Shown: positions 7,527 through 17,088 of the stretch, in pieces
Layout of the letters: each line of letters opens with the position of its first letter
Position numbering within the stretch: the stretch's first letter is position 1
From: Bacteroidetes bacterium ADurb.Bin145
Lineage (GTDB): Bacteria > Bacteroidota > Bacteroidia > Bacteroidales > VadinHA17
NCBI GenBank assembly: GCA_002070505.1
Contig: MWDJ01000023.1
Span: 1-51,836 of the forward strand
Direction: 5' to 3'
DNA: 51,836 bases
Notes under the pieces: generated by a model
Seen by the model: the letters and a program-made list of their open reading frames with translations, nothing else
The model's database searches: none
What the model was told of the DNA's origin: nothing
Made by a program: the position numbers and the translations under genes

Positions 7527-9917
7527 ATGAACCTTATCGATCTCAGGTCCACCTGGAACCATCTCAGGAAGAACAGGATCCCTGCAATACTTAATATTTT
7601 AGGCCTAGCCCTGGGACTGTTGTTTTTTCTTCAGCTTGTCACCTATATCGCCTATGAAAAAGGATATGACAAATACTTCAGATCGGGCGATCAGATCTAC
7701 AGGATAAATTATGACATTACCCAAAATGGTGAATCGGTCCTGCATTCTGCCAAAACCCCGCGCAGGCTTTTCAGGGTTCTGAAGGATGAGATCCCCGAAA
7801 TTGAACTAACTGCCATGACCTATTATGAGGACGTTCTTGTAAAGTATGAAGAACAACTTTTTAGCGAACAGAGGGACCTATGGGTGCAGGGCGATTTTAC
7901 AGAGATATTCAGGCTTGAGATGATCAGGGGAGAGGCAAAATTAAATGATGCCTGGAACTGCATTATTTCAGAATCAAAAGCACAGGAAATATTTGGGAAT
8001 GAAGACCCGATAGGAAAAGTTATATGGGTAAATGAAGGGATGCGACATACAATCACCGGTACTTTTAAAGATCTGCCTGCAAATTGCCACATTAACTGCG
8101 ACTATTTTATGCCTATCCGTACCTGGGTGGAATCAGGAGGAATTCCGAATGAGGAGAACTTCATGGGTGCGGGTTGGTGGACCTATATAAAAATTGCTGA
8201 AGGTGCTGATCCTGAAAAAGTAGAGAAAGACCTTGAAAAAGTTTCGAAAAAATATCTTACTCATCTCGAGAACCAGAACCGCGTCGGAAAATTTTCGTTA
8301 CAGCCGCTTGCAAAACTGCATTATACGACTGACCGTGCCGGAGAATTCGGGACAAGCACCCGCGAAAGAACTGTGAATGCCCTGATTGTTATTGCGGCTT
8401 TGATACTGATCATAATCTGGATGAATTATGTTAACATGTCGACGGCTGTTGCCCGTAAGAGACTTGATGTTTTTGCAACATACAGGAAACTGGGAGCTAC
8501 TAAGCTAAACCTCCTGAGGATGTCTTTTATCGAGACGATAATGATCAACTTTGCTGCAATAATACTTGCAACTGCACTGTATTTTATTACTTCCCGCCTG
8601 TTCAGCAGGCTGATCGACACTCCGATAACTGACGGTTTCATGAGCTATGCCAATATCGCTGTTCTGATGGTTTCAGTAATTTTTGCAGGGATACTCATCA
8701 TGGCGCTTATTGGTTCAGTACCATCTTTAAAAGTCAATCCTGCACTTTTACAGCAAAGGAAGATAACGAAAAACAGTGGCTCCCTGTTGCTGGTAGGGAT
8801 CCAGTTTTTCATGTCATGTTTACTTGTAATATGTTTGATTACAGTAGCAAAACAGATACGATTTATGGAAAAGGCTGATCTTGGTATCAACCTGGAGAAT
8901 GTCGTTGTGCTGAGGGGAGCAGCTTCAACTCACACTGATCCGCTTCGCAGGGAACATTTCAATGCGTTCCGGGAGGAGCTGCTTCAGCTTAATGAATTTA
9001 AGAGCGGTACAGCCAGCATGAATGTACCGGGACAGCCAATGAGGAACAGGATAAGTAACCTTGCAAGACCAGATAAGCCGGAAGAACTGAAACAGGAAGT
9101 TACATTGGGCAATATTGACGACGGGTATATTGAGACCTATGGCTTAAAGCTTCTTGCCGGGAGGAACTTCGAGCAGCCGATAAGACTCGATTCAGCCAAA
9201 GTGATTGTTTCAGAATCAATTGTCAGGATACTTGATTATGGCTCTCCTGAAAATGCGGTTGGTAAGCAGCTGCGCATAGGCAATAATAACTTTACAATTA
9301 AGGGAGTGGTGAACGATTTCCACCATGAGGGATTAAAGAAGTCTCTTGAACCGGTTATTTTTAATCACCGTCATCCTTTTGAATTCGGATTTTACTCCTT
9401 CAGGATAAACGGGGATATGCAGAAATCAATTGCTCAGATCCAGGCTGTATGGCCCAAACACTATCCTAACGACCCATGCGATTATTTCTTAAGCGATGAT
9501 TATTTCCTTCTTCAGTACCGTGAAGAGATAAGGCTCATAAGGATTCTGACTGCATTCACATTATTTGCCATAATAGTTACGGCACTGGGATTGTTCGGCC
9601 TTGTAAGTTCAATAGCTGAACAACGTACAAAAGAGATCGGATTAAGAAAAGTCAACGGCGCCACTATTAAAGACATCATGTTAATGATGCTTTCATATTT
9701 CACAAGGTTTGAGATCCCCGCCTTCATCCTTGCCTGCATTCTGGCCTGGTTGCTAATGAGGCGATGGCTTCAGGAATTTGCCTACCAGACTGATTTCAGT
9801 ATATGGATCATTTTTATAACAGGTGTTGTTGCATTTATAATTGCAACGGCATCTGTTATAACGCAAAGCTACAGGGCATCATCAAAGAATCCTGCAGAAG
9901 TGCTCAGATATGAATGA
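7527..9917 (+). CDS. FtsX/MacB-type ABC transporter permease (no ATPase domain)
   Basis: A 796-residue inner-membrane protein with the double FtsX layout common in Bacteroidota. It has helix 1 at about 17-39, a large periplasmic MacB-type core domain (about 45-280), and an FtsX domain of three helices (285-410) with the TYRKLGATKLNLLRMSF coupling segment. A further helix follows (425-445), then a second periplasmic domain (450-670) and a second FtsX domain (680-796) with EQRTKEIGLRKVNGAT. The conserved R-K-x-N/L-G-A-T segments contact the ATPase in this family. No ATPase gene is adjacent, so it probably works with an unlinked LolD/MacB-like ATPase. Substrate unknown; lipoprotein, peptide or lipid export are the usual roles. 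It ends 12 bases before the convergent TPR gene. Confidence 0.88.
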   Translation: MNLIDLRSTWNHLRKNRIPAILNILGLALGLLFFLQLVTYIAYEKGYDKYFRSGDQIYRINYDITQNGESVLHSAKTPRRLFRVLKDEIPEIELTAMTYYEDVLVKYEEQLFSEQRDLWVQGDFTEIFRLEMIRGEAKLNDAWNCIISESKAQEIFGNEDPIGKVIWVNEGMRHTITGTFKDLPANCHINCDYFMPIRTWVESGGIPNEENFMGAGWWTYIKIAEGADPEKVEKDLEKVSKKYLTHLENQNRVGKFSLQPLAKLHYTTDRAGEFGTSTRERTVNALIVIAALILIIIWMNYVNMSTAVARKRLDVFATYRKLGATKLNLLRMSFIETIMINFAAIILATALYFITSRLFSRLIDTPITDGFMSYANIAVLMVSVIFAGILIMALIGSVPSLKVNPALLQQRKITKNSGSLLLVGIQFFMSCLLVICLITVAKQIRFMEKADLGINLENVVVLRGAASTHTDPLRREHFNAFREELLQLNEFKSGTASMNVPGQPMRNRISNLARPDKPEELKQEVTLGNIDDGYIETYGLKLLAGRNFEQPIRLDSAKVIVSESIVRILDYGSPENAVGKQLRIGNNNFTIKGVVNDFHHEGLKKSLEPVIFNHRHPFEFGFYSFRINGDMQKSIAQIQAVWPKHYPNDPCDYFLSDDYFLLQYREEIRLIRILTAFTLFAIIVTALGLFGLVSSIAEQRTKEIGLRKVNGATIKDIMLMMLSYFTRFEIPAFILACILAWLLMRRWLQEFAYQTDFSIWIIFITGVVAFIIATASVITQSYRASSKNPAEVLRYE

Positions 9918-9929
9918 TTTTCAGTAGCC

Positions 9930-10901
9930 CTACTGACATTTAAGGTTCTTTCTCTGAGCAGTTGATGCTTCGACAAATGGCCCGTAAAGGGCATTTTTAA
10001 ATGAAGCACATGCATCAGATGTCTGACCTTTCCCTGCCTGGGCAACGGCAAGCTGATAATAGAATTTTGCCTTGGCTTCAGCATTGCCTGTCTCCATTTC
10101 CAGTCCTTTCTTTGCGAACTCAAGCCCTTTGTCGAAATCCTTTTTCTTGTTATAGACATCGGCAAAGTAATAGAAGAGGTCTTTATCATCCCCGTATTTT
10201 GCTGCTTTGTTCAGCATAACAAGAGCTTCATCCAGATTTTCAGCCTGGTTTGCCTTTGATCCGTCAGCCCTGAAATATTCAAGCGCTGTGGTCCGTGCCT
10301 GCTTAGACAATTCTTCGTTTGTACCACCAAGTTTTTCCAGATACAGGTCGATCGTCTTTTCAACTTCTTCGGGTTTGTCCTGCCTGATATAAATAAGAGC
10401 TTTATTAAAAATAGCGGCTGCATATCCGGGATTGATCATCAAGGCACTGTCAAATGCCTGAAGTGCTTTTTCATAATCATTCTGGCCAAAGAAACCAGAT
10501 GCCATTGAACTGTAAGCCTGCAGCATTATTTTCTCAGCATTTTCCTTGTTTGCTGCATTCCCGTATTTCTCTGATTCGGCTGCAGCCCTTCTGGCGGCAC
10601 GGATAACATCAGTGGCCGGTTTCTTTTCAGTAAGCGCAGTATTTGCAGCTTTAACATACAACCCTGGCAATACCTGTATTGCTTTTTGCTTGAGATCGTT
10701 GGCTGTTTCACCAACCTGATCTGACAGGGTTATGACTTTTTCAAATGATTCAATGGCTACCTTAAGGTCAGCCTGAACAGCTTTTGCACCTTCGTTATAG
10801 GCTTTGATCACATCATTCCTGGTCGTTTGCGCAGTAAGCGATGCAGTTAACAAAGCAGAGATTACAACTATACCTGCAATTTTTCGTGATATAAAATTCA
10901 T
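9930..10901 (-). CDS. secreted tetratricopeptide-repeat protein
   Basis: A 323-residue protein with a signal peptide (residues 1-24, cut after SLTAQ). The rest is helical and built of TPR units. The clearest are about 136-170 (AYSSMASGFFGQNDYEKALQ, DSALMINPGYAAAIFNKALI), 222-270 (LDEALVMLNKAAKYGDD and DFDKGLEFAKKGLEME), and a final unit ending in TSDACASFKNAL. It most likely sits in the periplasm as a scaffold, as similar Bacteroidota proteins do. It is divergent from the OmpA-like lipoprotein gene across a 158-base spacer. Partner unknown. Confidence 0.8.
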   Translation of the reverse strand: MNFISRKIAGIVVISALLTASLTAQTTRNDVIKAYNEGAKAVQADLKVAIESFEKVITLSDQVGETANDLKQKAIQVLPGLYVKAANTALTEKKPATDVIRAARRAAAESEKYGNAANKENAEKIMLQAYSSMASGFFGQNDYEKALQAFDSALMINPGYAAAIFNKALIYIRQDKPEEVEKTIDLYLEKLGGTNEELSKQARTTALEYFRADGSKANQAENLDEALVMLNKAAKYGDDKDLFYYFADVYNKKKDFDKGLEFAKKGLEMETGNAEAKAKFYYQLAVAQAGKGQTSDACASFKNALYGPFVEASTAQRKNLKCQ

Positions 10902-11029
10902 ATTTTCAGATTATCAGGTTAATAAAAAAAAATCCTTGGGTGGTAAATATAAAAATAAAATTAATTAATAACCTAGTTCGTTTTAATGAATTTTAATCCC
11001 ATTTTAATTTCTTCTTCATAACGGTTTTA

Positions 11030-11037
11030 TATTTTTG
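11030..11037 (+). promoter_or_regulatory. Bacteroidota -7 box (TATTTTTG) ahead of the OmpA-like gene
   Basis: TATTTTTG fits TAnnTTTG and lies 22 bases before the ATG of the OmpA-like lipoprotein. The region upstream is T-rich but no convincing TTG -33 element is evident. Confidence 0.45.
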
Positions 11038-11059
11038 GGCTGATTTAAAATTAAGAGAA

Positions 11060-11983
11060 ATGAAAAAAATCAATTTTTTTGGATCCTCTTTAGTTATCAT
11101 CTTGATAATGAGTTCCTGTGCTCCTGTATACAGGTGTGGTGAGATGAGACCGGTTAAGACACCGATCTACTGGAGCAAAAACCTCAAGCTTGTAGTCAGG
11201 GAAAGAGACAGGTTGTGCCAGGACGTTGAAACCAGCAGGAAGAATAATGCAGAGTTGAATATCAATCTTGAAGGTGCCAACAATAAAATCAAAGAGCTGA
11301 GCAGCGAAAGGGATGACCTTACCACCAGGCTGAATAATTTGCAGAAAAATTATGATAATCTGATAAATGAGAGTCTTTCACAGACCGACAGACTGAATAA
11401 AGCTCTTACTGCAAAATCAGATGAGCTGAACGCCAAGGAAAAACTTCTCACAGAAAGAGAGAGAGCCCTTGCAGATATGAGCAGAACAATAGCAAGGCAG
11501 GATTCTATCACAAAAAGGCTTAATTCAATTTTAAGAAATGCTCTGCTCGGATTCAATTCAGATGAGTTATCTGTTGAGGTAAGAAATGGGAAGGTCTATG
11601 TCTCAATGTCGGATAAGCTGCTTTTCAAATCAGGCAGTGCAGCAGTCGAATCAAAAGGCAAGGAAGCTCTGAAAGTGCTGGCAGATGTACTTGATAAGAA
11701 TAAGGATATTGACATACTCATTGAGGGCCATACAGATAACGTCCCGATAAAGACACCTGTGTACAAGGATAACTGGGATTTAAGTGTTGCCAGGGCAACA
11801 TCAATAATCAGGATACTCAGTACAGAATATAATATAGCACCGACCCGACTGACTGCCTCAGGAAGAGGTGAATTCTTCCCAAAAGCTGATAATAAAACAG
11901 AAGCAGGAAGAGCCAGGAACCGCAGAACTGAAATAATTCTCTCACCGAAACTGGAAGAGATAATGCAACTTCTGAAAAGCTGA
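11060..11983 (+). CDS. OmpA-family peptidoglycan-binding lipoprotein
   Basis: A 307-residue protein. The lipobox IMSSC places the lipidated cysteine at residue 20. A long coiled coil (about 45-165, with ELNINLEGANNKIKEL and DRLNKALTAKSDELNAKEKLL) is followed by an OmpA C-terminal domain (about 180-300). IEGHTDNVP, NWDLSVARATSII, LTASGRGE and AGRARNRRTEI are the peptidoglycan-binding signature. It probably links the outer membrane to the cell wall. A clean terminator follows within 80 bases, so it is likely a single-gene unit with the promoter at 11030. Confidence 0.9.
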   Translation: MKKINFFGSSLVIILIMSSCAPVYRCGEMRPVKTPIYWSKNLKLVVRERDRLCQDVETSRKNNAELNINLEGANNKIKELSSERDDLTTRLNNLQKNYDNLINESLSQTDRLNKALTAKSDELNAKEKLLTERERALADMSRTIARQDSITKRLNSILRNALLGFNSDELSVEVRNGKVYVSMSDKLLFKSGSAAVESKGKEALKVLADVLDKNKDIDILIEGHTDNVPIKTPVYKDNWDLSVARATSIIRILSTEYNIAPTRLTASGRGEFFPKADNKTEAGRARNRRTEIILSPKLEEIMQLLKS

Positions 11984-12028
11984 AACCAAATCAGTACTTC
12001 AGAAAGAAAGGTTGATACCGCCATTTTT

Positions 12029-12060
12029 AATCCGGGGGCTTTTGATCCCGGATTTTTTTT
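12029..12060 (+). terminator. rho-independent terminator after the OmpA-like gene
   Basis: AATCCGGG (12029-12036) pairs with CCCGGATT (12047-12054) around a ten-base loop, and the second arm runs into a long T tract that continues past 12060. Confidence 0.85.
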
Positions 12061-12090
12061 TAAATTTTTTCGTTAAGCAATATATTTTTC

Positions 12091-12098
12091 TATTTTTG
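12091..12098 (+). promoter_or_regulatory. Bacteroidota -7 box (TATTTTTG) ahead of the Ehr-like operon
   Basis: TATTTTTG matches TAnnTTTG, 33 bases before the ATG of the first subunit gene. It lies just after the previous terminator, so the six-gene operon likely starts here. Confidence 0.5.
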
Positions 12099-12130
12099 CG
12101 CTCCAAAAAACAGGTCACTTGTAAAATCTG

Positions 12131-14122
12131 ATGCTTATAACTGGAGTTTTTATCTTATTAACACTCTTTTCTTTTATAGTTTTCATAGTCCGGGGATCCT
12201 TAAAGTATTTCCTCTCACTTTTTATTCTGTCAGCCGGGATTATCATCACTTCTGTATGGAGTTTGTCTGTTTTATCTGACAATAAGACCGTTGAACTGAC
12301 TCTTCAGCTTCCTGTTTTACAGCATTCACTTTCTCTTGTAATAGACAGGATATCTGCTTTTTTCATCCTTGTAGTCAACATCACTGTCCCGGTGGGATTT
12401 CTGTATGCCAGGGGCTATCTAAAACAATATTCAAAGACTAAAACCCCTTTGCATTTTTCAATTCATTATTTCTCATATATCTGGTTGTATCTCTCAATGA
12501 TCCTCGTTGTGATGATACGTAACGGTGTGGCATTCCTGATAGCATGGGAAATGATGGCTGTCTCATCTTTTCTTCTGGTGATCTTTGATGCTGAGGACAG
12601 GCTGATAATGAAAACGGGTATCAGTTACCTTATACAGATGCATGTCGGAATGTTCTTTATACTGGTTGCATTCCTGATCGTAGAAAAAGAATCCGGGCTG
12701 ATGAGCTTTGATGCACTTCCTGAATATTTTTCAAAACATTCAAACATTATCCTGTTTTTATTATTCTTCATTGGTTTCGGTATAAAGGCAGGCTTTGTCC
12801 CGATGCATACCTGGCTTCCCCGGGCTCATCCTGCAGCTCCTTCACACGTGTCGGGGATCATGTCAGGAGTAATGATAAAAATGGGTATCTATGGGATCGT
12901 AAGAATACTGATTTCCCTGCAAAATGATTTGCTGCCTATCGGTCTTATTATACTGGGTGTATCAGTTATTTCTGCCCTGTATGGAGTGATGATGGCAATT
13001 GTTCAGCACGACCTGAAGCAGCTGCTTGCTTATCACAGCATTGAGAATATCGGAATTATCGGCATCGGTTTAGGACTGGGTATTATTGGAATTGCTGAAG
13101 GTAATCACGTATTAAGTATTCTTGGTTTCAGCGGAGGGTTACTTCATGTTCTGAATCATTCGCTTTTCAAATCATTATTGTTCTTCAATGCCGGATCGGT
13201 TTACCTGGCTACTCACACCCGTAACATAGAGGAACTTGGCGGGCTAATGAAAAAAATGCCCTGGACGGCCGCGCTTTTCCTTACAGGTTCACTTGCTATT
13301 TGCGGACTTCCTCCGTTCAACGGTTTTATTTCGGAATACCTTATTGCAATAGGGATGTTTAAGAGCCTGTCAGCTGCTGATCTTAACCAGGCTATCGTTT
13401 TATTATCAGCCATAACCGGCCTTATTCTTACAGGAGGACTCGCAGTTTTTTGTTTTACAAAGGCATTCGGGATAGTTTTCCTTGGGCAGCCCCGTTCTGA
13501 GAAAGCCTCTTTTGCCCATGAAGCAGACACGATAATGATCCTGCCCGAGCTTATTACGATCATCTTTATTCTGCTTATCGGGCTGGCATCCCCGTTATTC
13601 GTCAGGCCGGTAATTGACATGGCCGCCGCTGCATTTAACCTTACTGATTCGGTTCCGGCATCAGCCACCTCACTTATCAGCCTTTCTCATATAAGTATAC
13701 TGAGCGGGATCTTTGTCGTTATTGTTACACTATTACTTGTATACAGGTATTTTCATCTTCAAAGGAGGATTGTAACAACAGGATCTGTGTGGGGTTGCGG
13801 ATACACAGCAAGCTCACCGAAGCAGCAATATACGGCAACATCTTATGCCTACAACTACAATCATCTGGCTAAACCTCTGCTGGGGACCCAAAAGATAATG
13901 GAGGAGATGGAAGAGGGTGAGATATTCCCTGGGGAGAGAGACTTTAAATCATTCAGCGAGGACGTTTTCAGAACCAGAGTGATAGATATTCCTGTTGACC
14001 GGATATCCGGGTTACTTAAGAAAATCGCGGTTATGCAGACTGGAGAGATCAGGCATTATATATTATACGCTTTTGTATTCATATTGTTAGTCTTATTATT
14101 GACTTTTTTCAATCTGATCTGA
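12131..14122 (+). CDS. hyfB: HyfB-like antiporter-type subunit of an Ehr/hydrogenase-4-like complex
   Basis: A 663-residue, strongly hydrophobic protein of the proton-conducting NuoL/M/N family. The antiporter-like core contains the conserved TM5 Glu (Glu140 in AWEMMAVSS) and the TM7 Lys (Lys219 in GIKAGFVPMHTWLPRAHPAAPS), with Lys250 further on. These residues pass charge along the membrane in complex I and related hydrogenases. The C-terminal extension with the VWGCGY..PKQQYTATSYAY block is typical of HyfB/HycC. It starts a tightly packed operon; the next gene begins one base after its stop. The symbol marks the closest family. The Ehr counterpart would be EhrA. Confidence 0.9.
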   Translation: MLITGVFILLTLFSFIVFIVRGSLKYFLSLFILSAGIIITSVWSLSVLSDNKTVELTLQLPVLQHSLSLVIDRISAFFILVVNITVPVGFLYARGYLKQYSKTKTPLHFSIHYFSYIWLYLSMILVVMIRNGVAFLIAWEMMAVSSFLLVIFDAEDRLIMKTGISYLIQMHVGMFFILVAFLIVEKESGLMSFDALPEYFSKHSNIILFLLFFIGFGIKAGFVPMHTWLPRAHPAAPSHVSGIMSGVMIKMGIYGIVRILISLQNDLLPIGLIILGVSVISALYGVMMAIVQHDLKQLLAYHSIENIGIIGIGLGLGIIGIAEGNHVLSILGFSGGLLHVLNHSLFKSLLFFNAGSVYLATHTRNIEELGGLMKKMPWTAALFLTGSLAICGLPPFNGFISEYLIAIGMFKSLSAADLNQAIVLLSAITGLILTGGLAVFCFTKAFGIVFLGQPRSEKASFAHEADTIMILPELITIIFILLIGLASPLFVRPVIDMAAAAFNLTDSVPASATSLISLSHISILSGIFVVIVTLLLVYRYFHLQRRIVTTGSVWGCGYTASSPKQQYTATSYAYNYNHLAKPLLGTQKIMEEMEEGEIFPGERDFKSFSEDVFRTRVIDIPVDRISGLLKKIAVMQTGEIRHYILYAFVFILLVLLLTFFNLI

Positions 14123-14123
14123 G

Positions 14124-15035
14124 ATGGCAGTTATCATTCTGATAATAATCACGGCGTTGTTTTTCCCGGGTATAATACTCAGGATCAAGAGTATAGCATC
14201 GGGACGCAAAGGGCCGGGAGTACTGCAGCCAATGAAGGAAATAGCCATTCTTTTCAGGAAAGGGAGTGTTTTCGGAGATACTTCGGGCATCATCTTCAGG
14301 ATTTCTCCGGCTATTTCGTTGTCAGCAGTGGTTTGTGCAATGATGGTTCTGCCATTTGGCAATCTGAAAGCTGTGATCTCATTCGAAGGAGATTTCATAT
14401 TCTTTTCGTACATCCTTGCCCTCGGTAAGTTCTTCTCAATAATCGGGGCACTTGATACGGGAAGCAGCTTTGAAGGAATGGGAGCGAACCGGGAAACTTT
14501 TTTTTCAATGCTGATTGAACCGGCATTCTTTATTCTGCTGGCTACTTTCGCTATGTTTACAGGCCACACTTCATTCTCAGATATTTTTGCCGGCTTTCAT
14601 ATTTCTTCAGATCATTTTATTTTGATATATAGCATTTTAGCTGTTTATATCATTATCCAGATAGCAGTTGTGGAAAACAGCAGGGTCCCTGTCGATGACC
14701 CGAAAACACATCTTGAGCTTACTATGATCCACGAAGTGATGATACTCGATAACAGCGGATTTGATAAAGCCCTGATACATATCGGATCATATCTCAAATT
14801 TGCTGTATTCGGAACACTGCTTTACAATGTTGTCGTCCCGGCCGGAATTAATACAATTCTTCAGATAGCATTGTTCTTTTCAATACAGTTTGTGTTTGCG
14901 TTGACAATTGGACTTGTGGAATCATTCAGGGCAAGGAATAAAATGAACAAGAATCCTAAATTCATACTTACAATTTCAGCTGTGGCATGGATCGCCTTTG
15001 TTCTTATACTTATAATGACAAATAAATTAACATAA
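14124..15035 (+). CDS. hyfC: HyfC/NuoH-like membrane subunit
   Basis: A 303-residue membrane protein of the NuoH/HyfC/EchB family, the subunit that joins the membrane arm to the peripheral arm. Family marks are GSVFGDTSGIIFRISP near residue 47, GSSFEGMGANRE near 113, and the acidic loop ENSRVPVDDPKTHLELTMIHE (184-204). That loop lies near the quinone/redox interface in complex I. About eight helices. One base separates it from the upstream gene and nine from the next. All conserved charged loops appear intact, in contrast to the catalytic subunits of this operon. Confidence 0.9.
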   Translation: MAVIILIIITALFFPGIILRIKSIASGRKGPGVLQPMKEIAILFRKGSVFGDTSGIIFRISPAISLSAVVCAMMVLPFGNLKAVISFEGDFIFFSYILALGKFFSIIGALDTGSSFEGMGANRETFFSMLIEPAFFILLATFAMFTGHTSFSDIFAGFHISSDHFILIYSILAVYIIIQIAVVENSRVPVDDPKTHLELTMIHEVMILDNSGFDKALIHIGSYLKFAVFGTLLYNVVVPAGINTILQIALFFSIQFVFALTIGLVESFRARNKMNKNPKFILTISAVAWIAFVLILIMTNKLT

Positions 15036-15044
15036 CCGGGATAG

Positions 15045-15659
15045 ATGGTCGATTACCTGATAATACTGTTTGCAGTCACGCTTATTTATTTTGCTTCGGC
15101 AGAGAGGCTTGTCAATTATGTAAGGCTGATCGGGATACAGGGATTATTATTATTTGGAATAGCCATATTTGAGCTTAAGGAGATCAACAGTGCGAATATG
15201 ATCTTCATAGCCGCAGAAACCCTGCTGATTAAAACTATTATTGTTCCTTATCTTCTGGGAAGGATAATAAAACGCTCCGGAGTTGCAAAGGTGCACAGGC
15301 AGGCAATGCCCGGATTTTATCTCCTGATACTGTCGATATTTGCCCTTTTGTTCAGTGTAATAATAGCTAACCTGGTCCTCAATCAGTATATAAATACAGT
15401 GTTCATGGCTATTGCACTGTTTACATTGTTCACAGGATTGCTCCTTATTGTCACGCACAAATTAATAATATCTCACCTGATAGGATTTCTTGTAATTGAA
15501 AATGCTGTCTTTCTTTTCTCGATGGCGGTAGGGAACAGGATGCCTATGCTGATCAACATAGGAATACTTCTCGACATCTTCGTCGGAGTTCTGATCCTTG
15601 GATTTTTTGGTTTACGGCTGAAACCACGCACAAACGAACTAACATTATTAAAAGATTGA
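15045..15659 (+). CDS. hyfE: HyfE-like membrane subunit
   Basis: A 204-residue membrane protein with about six helices. The N-terminal half resembles HyfE of hydrogenase 4. The C-terminal part (ENAVFLFSMAVGNRMPMLINIGILLDIFVGVLILGF) is NuoK/MrpC-like, with the buried Glu of the LVIEN segment as in other NuoK-type proteins. It lies between HyfC- and HyfF-like genes, as in hyf and ehr operons, with three bases to the next start. It probably forms part of the ion-translocating membrane arm. Confidence 0.85.
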   Translation: MVDYLIILFAVTLIYFASAERLVNYVRLIGIQGLLLFGIAIFELKEINSANMIFIAAETLLIKTIIVPYLLGRIIKRSGVAKVHRQAMPGFYLLILSIFALLFSVIIANLVLNQYINTVFMAIALFTLFTGLLLIVTHKLIISHLIGFLVIENAVFLFSMAVGNRMPMLINIGILLDIFVGVLILGFFGLRLKPRTNELTLLKD

Positions 15660-15662
15660 CAG

Positions 15663-17087
15663 ATGATATTATTATTCTTCTCAGCGGCAGTCGTATTCAG
15701 TTCGTTAATTATTCTCCTCAGGAATAAAACCTTTACAAAGATCGTTTCAGTTCTTTATGCCGGTCTCCTTATTGTATTTACTTTTTATTCATGGAATAAT
15801 TTAAACCGGACAGAACTTGGTTATTTTAATTTTAACAGCGCCGGGGTATTACTGCTTTCAGTCCTTGCCCTGCTTGGCATTCCGACTGTCTATCATGGAT
15901 TCATATATACTTCCGGTGATGACCCGAAGAAGCACAGTATTTATCATGCAGCCCTGATCATGCTCATGACTTTCATGGCTGGTGCATACCTGGCTAATGG
16001 CATGACCGTGCTGTGGATATTTGTTGAAGCAACGACACTGGCTGTTGCTGCTCTTATCTATCACGACAGGAGTGAAGCCGCTCTTGAAGCAACATGGAAA
16101 TACGTATTTATCTGCTCCACCGGTATAGCTCTTGCCTATCTGGGGATCCTGTTTTTGGGATTCATTTACGGCCGGGGTGATGCTGCAAATCTTTCATTCG
16201 ACACACTGGCAGGACTGATAAAACAGGCCAATCCTTTATATTTGAAGATAGCATTCCTCTTTGTTCTTGTAGGCTTCAGTACCAAGATGGGACTTTTCCC
16301 GATGCATACAGTGACAATAGACGCTCATTCTGTTGCGCCCCCGCCGGTAAGTGCCCTTATCTCAACCACATTGATGAATGTGGGCTTCCTTTCAATATTC
16401 AGAGTGTATACACTGTTCGCATCGTCCGAAATCCTGGGTTTCATGAATCATGTACTAATTCTGTCAGGAATATTGTCGCTGCTGATAGCATCAGGATATA
16501 TGCTGAAGGCAAAGCATCTCAAGAGGATGCTTGCATATTCAAGTCTTGAGAACATGGGACTTGTTGCCCTGGCAATAGGGATCGGAGGATCGGGTTATTA
16601 TGCTGCTTTTTTGCTCATTATTCTTCATTCTCTGGCAAAATCAAGCCTGTTTTACCAGATGGGCCAGCTTTCAAGGGTGCTTCATACCTTCAGGCTTGAT
16701 GATTGCGGAAGGTATATGGCTCTGTACCCTGCAGGAGCACTGGTACTTATTGCAGGAATGATAAGCATAATGGCTATTCCTCCATCGGGCCTGTTTATCA
16801 GTGAACTGATGATCTTCAGGGCCCTTGTGAATAACAATCAGTGGATAGTACTCGTCATCGTGATCCTTCTGCTCTGTTTCATCCTGTATGCCATGAGCAC
16901 CAGAATAATGCATATTGTTTATTCAAATCCCCGGAAAGAGCAGGTTCAGGAAACCATTTCCGACGTAAAACCGGTGGAAACGATAAGCCAGTTCCTCTTT
17001 CTTGGCCTGGTAGTGATCCTGTGCTTTTATCAGCCTGAATTCATCTCGGGACTTATAAACCAGAGTATTGATATTTTTCTCCCATAA
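15663..17087 (+). CDS. hyfF: HyfF-like antiporter-type subunit
   Basis: A 474-residue second antiporter-like subunit (NuoN/HyfF family). Glu122 in IFVEATTLAVAAL and Lys208 in GFSTKMGLFPMHT are the expected TM5 Glu and TM7 Lys, and the proline-rich HSVAPPPVSAL loop follows. So this operon carries two antiporter-like subunits (HyfB- and HyfF-like). The third one found in hydrogenase 4 (HyfD) is absent. It ends one base before the ATG of the large-subunit gene at 17089. Confidence 0.9.
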   Translation: MILLFFSAAVVFSSLIILLRNKTFTKIVSVLYAGLLIVFTFYSWNNLNRTELGYFNFNSAGVLLLSVLALLGIPTVYHGFIYTSGDDPKKHSIYHAALIMLMTFMAGAYLANGMTVLWIFVEATTLAVAALIYHDRSEAALEATWKYVFICSTGIALAYLGILFLGFIYGRGDAANLSFDTLAGLIKQANPLYLKIAFLFVLVGFSTKMGLFPMHTVTIDAHSVAPPPVSALISTTLMNVGFLSIFRVYTLFASSEILGFMNHVLILSGILSLLIASGYMLKAKHLKRMLAYSSLENMGLVALAIGIGGSGYYAAFLLIILHSLAKSSLFYQMGQLSRVLHTFRLDDCGRYMALYPAGALVLIAGMISIMAIPPSGLFISELMIFRALVNNNQWIVLVIVILLLCFILYAMSTRIMHIVYSNPRKEQVQETISDVKPVETISQFLFLGLVVILCFYQPEFISGLINQSIDIFLP

Positions 17088-17088
17088 T

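Noticed and set aside
13213-13668. Minus-strand open frame of about 150 codons inside the HyfB-like gene
   Set aside because: It is fully antisense to a well-conserved membrane protein and has no recognisable domain or start signal.
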